From Syntrophomonadaceae bacterium (lineage in GTDB: Bacteria; Bacillota; Dethiobacteria; PWVN01), in contig SLHK01000176.1 of assembly GCA_007136165.1 (NCBI GenBank), positions 1-9,432 on the forward strand: a DNA stretch of 9,432 bases, read 5' to 3'. How positions within the stretch are numbered: position 1 is the stretch's first letter; each line of letters starts with the position of its first letter. The notes under the pieces are model-generated. The model was not told the DNA's origin and searched no databases. It saw only the letters and a program-made list of their open reading frames with translations. Shown piece by piece: positions 1 to 5,662 of the stretch. Position numbers and translations under genes: made by a program.

Positions 1-1957
1 CCTTCCGGTGGAAAAGGAAGACTGCCGCCAGAACCGCCAGGCCGATGAAGTCGCTGGTAAGGCCGGGGTACATGATGCTGATGGCCCCGCCGGCCAGAAA
101 GACCCGCTCCAGAAGGTTTAAACTATTTACCATGAACCCCTGGATGGCCGCCGATAAGGCTACGATGCCAATGGTAGCGGTAACCAGAGCCAGGATGATG
201 AAGGACACATCCCCCATGAGGATAAGGGCCGGGTTGTAGATGAAAATAAAGGGGATCAGATAGGCGGAAAGCCCCAGCTTAAAAGCTTCGATGCTGGTCT
301 TCAAGGGTTCGGCCCCGGCCAGGCCCGCCGTGGCATAGGCCGTCAGGGACACGGGAGGCGTTATATCGGCGTCGGTGGCAAAGTAAAGGATAAAGAGATG
401 GGCGCCGATGGTGGAACTTACGTCCAGGCGCATAAGGGCTGGAGCCACCAGGGTGGCCAGGACGATGTACTTGGCCGTAGTGGGAAGGCCGATCCCCAGG
501 AGCAGGGAAGCCATCATGGTCAACACCAGGCCGTAAAAGAGAACGCCCTGGGAGTAGATTTCAATATAGCCGGCCATCTTCAACCCCAGGCCCGTCATGG
601 TCACGGTACCCACGATGATCCCCGCACAGGCACAGGCGACAGCCACCTGGATGGCCTTTTTGGCCCCTTCGATAAAGGCATCAATCACTGCCTTTCCTGT
701 GTTTAGGAAGACCACTTTGATGGAGTTTAGGGAGATCCCCTCTTGCACCAGCCTTTTGTAACCTGACTCCAGGAGCATGATGAGAATCATCAAGAGGATG
801 GCATAGAATACAGCCCTCTGGGGGGAGAACCCCTGAAATATCATGACGATGAGCACCACCAGGGGGGTCATCAGATGCAGTCCCCGGCGAAAGGTGGGCC
901 AGAAATCAGGAACCTCATCTCTGTCAACAGGTTTTAACCCCAAGCGCCCGGCCCGGAAGTGGGTCATCATAATGAGGGAGGCAAAGTACAGGACGGCAGG
1001 CACCAGGGCCGCCTTGGCAATGTCCACGAAGGGCACCCCCAAAAACTCGGCCATGATAAAGGCCGCCGCCCCCATAATGGGCGGCATAATCTGGCCGCCG
1101 GTGGAAGCCGCCGCTTCTACCCCGGCGGAGAAGGCGGAGCTGTACTTGACCTTCTTCATCAGGGGGATGGTGAAGGCTCCACTGGTAACGGCATTGGCCA
1201 CGGAACTTCCCGAGATGCTGCCCAGCATGCCGCTGGCCACAATAGCCGCCTTGGCAGGCCCGCCCCGGGACCAGCCGGTAAGGGCAAAGGCCAGGTCAAT
1301 GAAATATTTTCCCGCTCCGGACTTATCCAGGAAAGTACCGAAGAGGATGAAGAGGAAGATGAACTCGGCGGAGACCCCCAACGGGATTCCGAAGATGCCA
1401 TTTAAAGTCATGTAGAGGTAGGAAAAAATCCGCTCCAGGGAATAGCCTTTATGGATGAGGACCCCGGGCATGAAAGGCCCGAAATAGGCATACACCAAAA
1501 ACATTCCTGCAATAATGGCCAGGGGATTGCCCACAACCCTGCGGGTCAACTCCAGCACCAGCAAGGTCATGAGAATCCCGAAGATCCAATCCGTCCTAAT
1601 GGGCTCTCCGGCCCGGTAAACCAGCTGGTCAATGCTCATAATCAGATAGATACAGAGGCCAACGACCAGCAGGCTCAAGAATATATCATGGGCGGGGGGA
1701 GCCCCTTCCTTTTTTTTCGGAGAAAAAGGGTAATAAAGGAAGCCCAGAAAGCCGATAAAAGCCAGGTGGATGGCCCTGTGGGTCAGGGCAAAGAGCTGCC
1801 CGCCGGAAGCGGCATGCAGGTGGAATAAGGATGCTGCCACGGCTACCAGGCCCGTGATTGCCAGCCAGGGGCCTTTGAGTTCTCTGCGTTTATCCAGCTC
1901 AGTCAAACAAATTTCCGGTTTTTCCTCACATTGTTTTGTTCCTTCTTCTTCTGGCAT
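1..1957 (-). CDS. TRAP transporter permease, fused DctQ-DctM type (TAXI family), 3' end beyond left edge
   Basis: The inner-membrane part of a TRAP secondary transporter, which imports a small, usually anionic solute using an ion gradient and receives it from a binding protein. 652 codons are visible from the ATG at 1957 and the frame runs off the window, so only a short C-terminal piece is missing. Residues about 30-160 form a DctQ-like region with several hydrophobic helices. The rest is DctM-like, with family motifs GSISGSSVANAV (246-257), GGQIMPPIMGAA (287-298), GIGLPTTAKY (488-497) and DADITPPV (529-536). The sequence has no internal stop. The preceding gene encodes the matching TAXI binding protein; its stop is 13 nt upstream. 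The only good ribosome site, GGAGGAG (1974-1980), lies 16 nt from the ATG. That is unusually far, but no in-frame alternative start lies between them. The substrate cannot be read from sequence. Confidence 0.95.
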   Translation of the reverse strand, partial: MPEEEGTKQCEEKPEICLTELDKRRELKGPWLAITGLVAVAASLFHLHAASGGQLFALTHRAIHLAFIGFLGFLYYPFSPKKKEGAPPAHDIFLSLLVVGLCIYLIMSIDQLVYRAGEPIRTDWIFGILMTLLVLELTRRVVGNPLAIIAGMFLVYAYFGPFMPGVLIHKGYSLERIFSYLYMTLNGIFGIPLGVSAEFIFLFILFGTFLDKSGAGKYFIDLAFALTGWSRGGPAKAAIVASGMLGSISGSSVANAVTSGAFTIPLMKKVKYSSAFSAGVEAAASTGGQIMPPIMGAAAFIMAEFLGVPFVDIAKAALVPAVLYFASLIMMTHFRAGRLGLKPVDRDEVPDFWPTFRRGLHLMTPLVVLIVMIFQGFSPQRAVFYAILLMILIMLLESGYKRLVQEGISLNSIKVVFLNTGKAVIDAFIEGAKKAIQVAVACACAGIIVGTVTMTGLGLKMAGYIEIYSQGVLFYGLVLTMMASLLLGIGLPTTAKYIVLATLVAPALMRLDVSSTIGAHLFILYFATDADITPPVSLTAYATAGLAGAEPLKTSIEAFKLGLSAYLIPFIFIYNPALILMGDVSFIILALVTATIGIVALSAAIQGFMVNSLNLLERVFLAGGAISIMYPGLTSDFIGLAVLAAVFLFHRK

Positions 1958-1970
1958 GATATCTTTAAGC

Positions 1971-2933
1971 TCACTCCTCCATTTCTTTGAAAAACCTGGC
2001 TGCGCCGGGATGGATTTCCACCGAGGTCTCTGTGGCCGTTTCCAGGGAGATGCGCCGGGCTATATCGTGAACTTCAATCAGCCGTTCCCGGTTGGAAAAC
2101 AGGATGCGGGTTATATTATAGGCCAGTTCGTCGTCCAAATCCGCCCTGGCCACCAGGACATTGTTTACAGCAATAACGGGGATATCTTCATCTTGATGAT
2201 CGTAGGTCCCGGCGGGAATGGCATCACCGGCAAAGTAGGGGTACTCTTCCTCTATCAGGGCGATGTCCTCGTCCTCCAGGGGTATAAAGACAATCCTGTG
2301 GGTGGCGCTGACTTCCATGACCACGCTGGCCGGGTAGGCGAAATTCCAAAAAACTGCATCTACATTCCCGTCCCTTAAGGCAGCAGCGGCTTCCTGTTGG
2401 TTGTAGTTTTCCGTCCTTATCTGGTCCAAAAGCCCCAGTTCCCCCAAAAGGGTGCGGGCCATCTCCTCGGTGCCGCTGCCCGGGGCATCAATGGATACCC
2501 TCCTGCCCGCCAGGTCCTCCATGGTTTCGATCCCCTTCCCTTCAAGGGTGATGATGTGGAGGGGGGCGGAGTACATATTGAAGAGGGCCAGTACCGGGTA
2601 GGGCCGGGAAAAGGGATACTCACCCTCGGCCCCTTTAAAGGCGGCGTTTTCCGTGGCCATGGCAAAATCCGATTCCTTGTTGCCCACCAGCCGGATATTT
2701 TCCACTGAACCGCTGGTTGACTCCGAGTCCAGGCGGACCCCGTCCAGGTTCCTGCTTATCACTTCCGATATGGCGCCCCCCAGGGGGTAATAGACTCCAC
2801 CGGGGCTTCCTGTAGAAACCACCAGCAAATGGGGCCTGTCCCCACGGTAAAGGTTATACACGAACAGCAGGCCGAAAATCAGGGCTGCTGAGATCAATCC
2901 TATGGTTTTTTTGGAAAACTTCTTTTTAATCAA
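1971..2933 (-). CDS. TAXI family TRAP transporter solute-binding protein, membrane-anchored
   Basis: The extracytoplasmic binding protein that captures the solute for the TRAP permease encoded just downstream. It is 320 aa, normal for the family. Residues 10-28 form one hydrophobic segment after a lysine-rich start (MIKKKFSKK). There is no lipobox cysteine, so it is either an uncleaved anchor or a signal peptide. TAXI-type features follow: STGSPGGVYYPLGGA (40-54), STSGSVENIRLV (72-83), PGSGTEE (151-157) and GNVDAVFW near 190. The start is a TTG at 2933, supported by GGGAG (2944-2948) ten bases upstream; an ATG a little further upstream is out of frame and meets a stop at once. The gene starts 28 nt after the UspA stop and ends 13 nt before the permease, so all three are probably one transcript. 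TAXI proteins have been linked to glutamate-like and other carboxylate ligands, but the ligand here is unknown. Confidence 0.93.
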   Translation of the reverse strand: MIKKKFSKKTIGLISAALIFGLLFVYNLYRGDRPHLLVVSTGSPGGVYYPLGGAISEVISRNLDGVRLDSESTSGSVENIRLVGNKESDFAMATENAAFKGAEGEYPFSRPYPVLALFNMYSAPLHIITLEGKGIETMEDLAGRRVSIDAPGSGTEEMARTLLGELGLLDQIRTENYNQQEAAAALRDGNVDAVFWNFAYPASVVMEVSATHRIVFIPLEDEDIALIEEEYPYFAGDAIPAGTYDHQDEDIPVIAVNNVLVARADLDDELAYNITRILFSNRERLIEVHDIARRISLETATETSVEIHPGAARFFKEMEE

Positions 2934-2961
2934 GGTTAAAAAACTCCCATCGGGCTTTTTG

Positions 2962-3408
2962 CTACTTTATCACCAGGACATTGGTGCCGGCTTCCTGGAG
3001 CAGAGCGTTGCTGACACTTCCCAAAAACAACTTCTTCAGCCCTCCCAGTCCCCTGCTGCCCACTACCAGCAAATCATAATCTCCCTCCCGGGCTACCCGG
3101 GCAATAGTTTCGGCAGGGTGGCCTTCTTTGATGATTGACCTGGCCTTCACGTTTTTTTGTTGAAGGGTTTTCACTGCCGTATGTAACAACTTCATCCTTT
3201 CTTCCAAGTTCTGTTCCTCCAGCTTTTTGAACCGCTTAAGGTCTTCATCGGTGACATTATACCAGTCTATTCCTGATAAGCTGGGGGATTTTTCGTATAC
3301 ATTAATGACGGCAACCTCATCGGCATTACAGCCTCCGGCTATCTTGGCCGCTTCCTCCAGGGCTTTTTTACTGTGGTCGGAACCATCGGTGGCTAGTAAA
3401 ATTTTCAT
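2962..3408 (-). CDS. Universal stress protein UspA family (copy 1, next to the TRAP genes)
   Basis: A 148-aa single-domain USP of usual length. It begins MKILLATDGSDHSKKAL and ends GSRGLGGLKKLFLGSVSN...VLVIK. The nucleotide-binding signature G-x2-G-x9-G-S is intact (G117-S-R-G, then nine residues, then G-S), so it should belong to the ATP-binding class (MJ0577-like). AGGAG lies nine bases before the ATG. The stop lies 28 nt before the TAXI gene. In Halomonas elongata the USP TeaD is encoded with the TRAP transporter TeaABC and modulates uptake, so an ATP-sensing regulator of the adjacent transporter is a fair inference. It is a paralogue of the USP at 3671-4117: 98 of 148 aligned residues match by hand count, with no gaps. 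Confidence 0.95.
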   Translation of the reverse strand: MKILLATDGSDHSKKALEEAAKIAGGCNADEVAVINVYEKSPSLSGIDWYNVTDEDLKRFKKLEEQNLEERMKLLHTAVKTLQQKNVKARSIIKEGHPAETIARVAREGDYDLLVVGSRGLGGLKKLFLGSVSNALLQEAGTNVLVIK

Positions 3409-3437
3409 ATTAGATCACTCCTATTTCAACCATCAAT

Positions 3438-3486
3438 TATTGTGTAGTGCAGCGCCGCCGTGGGACACGGAAAGGGTTACTCTGCC
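3438..3486 (-). pseudogene. Decayed 3' remnant of the CxxC small-protein gene
   Basis: Read on the minus strand, this stretch matches the 3' part of the intact CxxC gene (about 4148-4198). Over its best 29 bases 26 are identical, with two single-base gaps that break the frame. Like the intact copy it lies directly before a uspA gene, so it looks like what is left after duplication of the CxxC-uspA pair and deletion of most of the first gene. The alternative is a conserved non-coding element before both usp genes; the arms of a small hairpin inside it are kept in both copies. Confidence 0.5.
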
Positions 3487-3509
3487 AGAACTTCCTCCTT
3501 CCAGGTATA

Positions 3510-3573
3510 GGCTGCTGCCTGTTTACCAGAATCTTACCAGAGGTTGTAACCAGTAATCTATTGGCAAATCCCC
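3510..3573 (-). repeat. Leader repeat, copy A (upstream of uspA copy 1)
   Basis: A 64-bp segment aligned without gaps to 5418-5481, with 52 identities by hand count. The most conserved parts on the minus strand are TTTGCYAATAGATTRCTGGTT and TAAACAGGCAGCAGCC. In both places it follows a strong hairpin, and a purine-rich Shine-Dalgarno-like stretch lies just after it (GGAAGGAGG here). It could be a promoter with an activator site, an RNA leader, or simply duplicated DNA. No known riboswitch consensus was recognised. A TAAGAT/TAAAAT hexamer near its middle could be a -10, but no good -35 lies 16-18 bp before it. Confidence 0.75.
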
Positions 3574-3609
3574 TACTCGGGGATGATTCCTTTCTCAATT
3601 TCTAATGCA

Positions 3610-3637
3610 AGATGCCCCATTAATAAATGGGGCATCT
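3610..3637 (-). terminator. Hairpin after uspA copy 2, possible terminator
   Basis: A perfect 11-bp inverted repeat AGATGCCCCAT / ATGGGGCATCT with a 6-nt centre, 34 nt after the stop of uspA copy 2. It has no clear T-run on either strand, so intrinsic termination is uncertain; it may instead act as an mRNA-stabilising stem or attenuator between the two transcription units. A similar hairpin precedes the other leader repeat. Confidence 0.5.
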
Positions 3638-3670
3638 CTAATCTTGGTATTATCCCTATTTAACTACCAG

Positions 3671-4117
3671 CTATTTAACTACCAGGATGTTGGTATTGAC
3701 TTCCTGCAGTAAGGCGTTGCTGACGCTTCCAAGGAGCAGTTTTTGAAGCCCTCCCAGTCCTCTGCTGCCCACCACCAGCAAGTCAAAGTCCTGTTCCCGG
3801 GCAACCCGGGCGATGGTATCGGCAGGGTGGCCTGTTTCAAAGATAGGGTTGGCTTTTATGTTTTTCTGCTGCAGGGCTTCCACCGCCGATTGCAAAAGTT
3901 TCTTACTGTCTTCCCTGCTCCGCTCCTCCAATTCCTTAAAGCGCATCAACTCTTCCTGGGAAAAGTGATACCCGGCACTTCCGGGATAGTTGATGTTCTT
4001 TTCATGCACATGGATAACAGCAACCTCATGGACGCTGCAGCCTTCGGCTATCTTGGCCGCCTCGTCCAGGGCCTTTTTGCTGTTGCTGGAACCATCGGTA
4101 GCTATTAAAATTTTCAT
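3671..4117 (-). CDS. Universal stress protein UspA family (copy 2)
   Basis: A 148-aa USP beginning MKILIATDGSSNSKKAL with the ATP-binding signature GSRG-x9-GS intact near residues 117-131. It therefore probably binds ATP and acts as a cytoplasmic regulator or stress protein. AAGGAG lies nine bases before the ATG at 4117. One base separates its ATG from the stop of the CxxC gene, so the two are almost certainly co-transcribed and perhaps translationally coupled. About two-thirds of residues match copy 1 and there are no gaps. Differences concentrate between residues 40 and 75, the variable region between the two conserved blocks, so the two copies may answer to different partners. A hairpin 34 nt downstream separates it from copy 1. 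Confidence 0.95.
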   Translation of the reverse strand: MKILIATDGSSNSKKALDEAAKIAEGCSVHEVAVIHVHEKNINYPGSAGYHFSQEELMRFKELEERSREDSKKLLQSAVEALQQKNIKANPIFETGHPADTIARVAREQDFDLLVVGSRGLGGLQKLLLGSVSNALLQEVNTNILVVK

Positions 4118-4118
4118 G

Positions 4119-4385
4119 TCAGACCGCTCCTTTTTTCATGCATTTGTTTTTGGGTGTTACAACACTCCCGTGGGGCACGGAAAAGGGGTATCTCTGCCCT
4201 GCAAAGAGGCCGGGATAATCATGGTTGCCCTTCCAACTCTCCAACTCCATCATGAGTTTTGCTTCCTTGTACCGGGGGTGCTTCTTCTCTTCCCCCAAAC
4301 ATTCCACACATATCATATCCTCGTTCATCGCCGATAAGATGGTAACCCATTTTTCTTTTTGGCACCTTTCGCATTTAGCGGGCAC
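4119..4385 (-). CDS. Small CxxC/CxxC (zinc-ribbon-like) protein, unknown function
   Basis: An 88-aa cytoplasmic protein with two cysteine pairs, C5-x2-C8 and C26-x2-C29. These are spaced like a treble-clef or zinc-ribbon knuckle and so probably bind zinc. The remainder is charged, with no membrane segment and no other motif recognised. The open frame extends to a GTG at 4394, but that codon overlaps the ribosome site AAAGGAG (4394-4400). The next in-frame GTG at 4385 sits eight bases after it and is the better start. The gene begins 18 nt after the response-regulator stop and ends one base before uspA copy 2. Its position between a receiver protein and a USP suggests an adaptor or regulatory role, but that is only context. 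Part of its 3' end survives as a relic before uspA copy 1. Confidence 0.8.
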   Translation of the reverse strand: MPAKCERCQKEKWVTILSAMNEDMICVECLGEEKKHPRYKEAKLMMELESWKGNHDYPGLFAGQRYPFSVPHGSVVTPKNKCMKKGAV

Positions 4386-4393
4386 AAAAAACA

Positions 4394-4400
4394 CTCCTTT
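4394..4400 (-). promoter_or_regulatory. Ribosome binding site deciding the CxxC protein start
   Basis: AAAGGAG on the minus strand, eight bases before the GTG at 4385. It overlaps the upstream GTG at 4392-4394, which therefore cannot be the start. Confidence 0.75.
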
Positions 4401-4403
4401 CTA

Positions 4404-4808
4404 TCAAGCATTCAGGGGTTGGGCCCTGGAAGCGCTGACATACCGCCTGCCTGTCATTACATCCTCCAAAGCCATCAGCAGTTCGTCAGAAACACAGTCT
4501 TTGAGAACATACGCGGAAGCTCCGCATCTAAAGGCATAGTCCACGTAAATATTGTGTTCAAACCTGGAAAGGATGACGATCTTGATGCTGGAATAGGCCC
4601 TTTTGACCTGCCTGGCAATCTCGAGGGCAGAACGCCCTGGCAGGGAAATGTCTATAACGGCCACATCGGGCATTACTTCCTCGACAAGGTCCAGGGCTTC
4701 CTTTCCGTTGCCGGCCTCTCCAACGATCCGGATGGAATCGTTCAGCTCCAGCAGCATGCGCAAAGACTTACGAAAGAGATGGTGGTGCTCCACCAGCAGA
4801 ACCTTCAT
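4404..4808 (-). CDS. Receiver-only response regulator, NarL/FixJ-like, no output domain
   Basis: A 134-aa protein made of one REC domain plus a short tail (GRRYVSASRAQPLNA) resembling the linker of NarL-type regulators. The LuxR-type DNA-binding domain that normally follows is absent. D53 (AVIDISLPG) is the expected phospho-acceptor; S81 and K103 (AYVLKDC) fill the conserved switch positions. The Mg-binding acidic pair at the end of strand 1 is odd: the usual VDDH reads VEHH (E7-H8), so the second acid is a histidine. Phosphorylation may be altered or lost. AGGGGTG lies five bases before the ATG and overlaps the stop of the preceding gene (10-nt gap). No sensor kinase is visible in the window. 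It may work by protein-protein contact, for instance with the exported protein's partner or the USP; that is inference. Confidence 0.9.
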   Translation of the reverse strand: MKVLLVEHHHLFRKSLRMLLELNDSIRIVGEAGNGKEALDLVEEVMPDVAVIDISLPGRSALEIARQVKRAYSSIKIVILSRFEHNIYVDYAFRCGASAYVLKDCVSDELLMALEDVMTGRRYVSASRAQPLNA

Positions 4809-4818
4809 AACTTCACCC

Positions 4819-5394
4819 CTAATTCGTGTAATATGCCTCCCACTTAATGAAGGCTTCCGAAGTGAGACTCCCCGGCGTTCTTGCCGAAAAGCTTAGAAAA
4901 ACTTCCGGTACCCCGTTGCCGGCTTGTCCAAAATAATAGTCCATGTAGTAGGCGTTTCCCTTGCCCGGTAGCGGGCCGTAATCCGGTTCTCCCAGGACCG
5001 ATTGGATTTCTTTGAAGGACATCCCCACCTTTGTTTGCATAACTTCCTGTCCGGCTTCCAAAATAATGAGGACAGCGATTTCTTCTTCTGCATCGGGAGG
5101 AGAACAAAAGTACATTCCTCCCCTTTCATGGTTGTAAGATATATAATGATGGGTTCCGTACAGATGGCTGAACCCTTCGGCATCGGGCTCTCCCAGCAGG
5201 CACTTTATCTCAGTAAAACTCTTGCCCAGAAGGTTGATTACCGGGTCAAACCGGGGGACGGGATCCGAAGGTCTTTCCACCTTATCCCAATCGACCTCAT
5301 TGGGATAAGCATCTATAGTTGTTCCTCCCAACAAAACCAAAAGGAATATAATGATTAAAAGGAATATCAGGGACAGGTTTCTGTAGGAAAACAC
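4819..5394 (-). CDS. Membrane-anchored exported protein with two LGEPD repeats, unknown function
   Basis: A 191-aa protein with one hydrophobic segment (about residues 9-23) and no lipobox cysteine, so probably an extracytoplasmic domain on an N-terminal anchor. Two internal repeats are visible: LGKSFTEIKCLLGEPD (56-71) and VGMSFKEIQSVLGEPD (123-138). This G-x-[ST]-x3-[IV]-x3-LG-x-P-D pattern recalls the SmpA/BamE, BLIP-like and DUF4309 types of secreted domain, but assignment is uncertain. The open frame extends to an ATG at 5412, but nothing like a ribosome site precedes it. AAGGGGGAG (5401-5409) lies six bases before the in-frame GTG at 5394, which I take as the start. It is the first gene of a tight set with the receiver protein, the CxxC protein and UspA copy 2, so it could be the outer-face sensing part. 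That role is inferred from position only. Confidence 0.85.
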   Translation of the reverse strand: MFSYRNLSLIFLLIIIFLLVLLGGTTIDAYPNEVDWDKVERPSDPVPRFDPVINLLGKSFTEIKCLLGEPDAEGFSHLYGTHHYISYNHERGGMYFCSPPDAEEEIAVLIILEAGQEVMQTKVGMSFKEIQSVLGEPDYGPLPGKGNAYYMDYYFGQAGNGVPEVFLSFSARTPGSLTSEAFIKWEAYYTN

Positions 5395-5400
5395 CGAGCT

Positions 5401-5409
5401 CTCCCCCTT
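5401..5409 (-). promoter_or_regulatory. Ribosome binding site deciding the LGEPD-protein start
   Basis: AAGGGGGAG on the minus strand, six bases before the GTG at 5394. It lies inside the codons that would follow the upstream ATG at 5412, so that ATG is unlikely to be the start. The same relative position after leader copy A carries GGAAGGAGG. Confidence 0.75.
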
Positions 5410-5417
5410 CATGGTTT

Positions 5418-5481
5418 GGCTGCTGCCTGTTTAACTGCATTTTACCCGAGGGCACAACCAGCAATCTATTAGCAAACCCCC
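5418..5481 (-). repeat. Leader repeat, copy B (upstream of the LGEPD-protein gene)
   Basis: The partner of copy A at 3510-3573 (52/64 identical, ungapped). It lies between a 14-bp perfect hairpin and the ribosome site of the LGEPD gene, which is where a 5' leader or promoter of the four-gene unit should be. The part nearest the gene can form a GGC-AGCA-GCC mini-hairpin, also possible in copy A. Other apparent stems in copy A (for example GGTT-ACA-ACC) are not kept in copy B, which argues against a simple conserved fold. Confidence 0.75.
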
Positions 5482-5515
5482 TATTCCCGGTATGTTTCTC
5501 TTCCCATTTTCTCAT

Positions 5516-5549
5516 ACAGAAAGCCCCATTCTTAGATGGGGCTTTCTGT
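5516..5549 (-). terminator. Strong hairpin after the reductase gene, probable terminator
   Basis: A perfect 14-bp inverted repeat ACAGAAAGCCCCAT / ATGGGGCTTTCTGT with a 6-nt loop, 114 nt after the reductase stop and before leader copy B. The T-rich part (CTTTCTGT) lies inside the 3' arm rather than after it, so termination is likely but not textbook. It separates the reductase from the cluster below. Confidence 0.6.
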
Positions 5550-5662
5550 CGTACAGGTTAGGAACCAAAATCACATTTTATTCCTGAGGGTGAATGTATG
5601 ATGGGCATTGCATAGTTCTTACTTCACATTTTCAACCCGGGAACCTTGGGAAGTCAGTTCCT

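Noticed and set aside
843..1415. Plus-strand open frames of 190 and 148 codons
   Set aside because: They lie opposite the TRAP permease, whose minus-strand frame carries all family motifs; the plus-strand products show no motif and are low-complexity shadows.
1770..2378. Plus-strand open frame of 202 codons
   Set aside because: It lies opposite the TAXI protein and the start of the permease; its product resembles nothing and the minus-strand reading is clear.
2934..2961. AAAAAGCCC...GGGAGTTTTT as a terminator between uspA copy 1 and the TAXI gene
   Set aside because: Only three G-C pairs form before two mismatches, and the stretch carries the TAXI ribosome site, so it is more likely an ordinary within-operon gap.
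3510..3573. Leader repeat as a known riboswitch (c-di-GMP, c-di-AMP, TPP, SAM, cobalamin, fluoride, T-box)
   Set aside because: None of the consensus cores I know for these classes is present, and the apparent stems in copy A are not kept in copy B.
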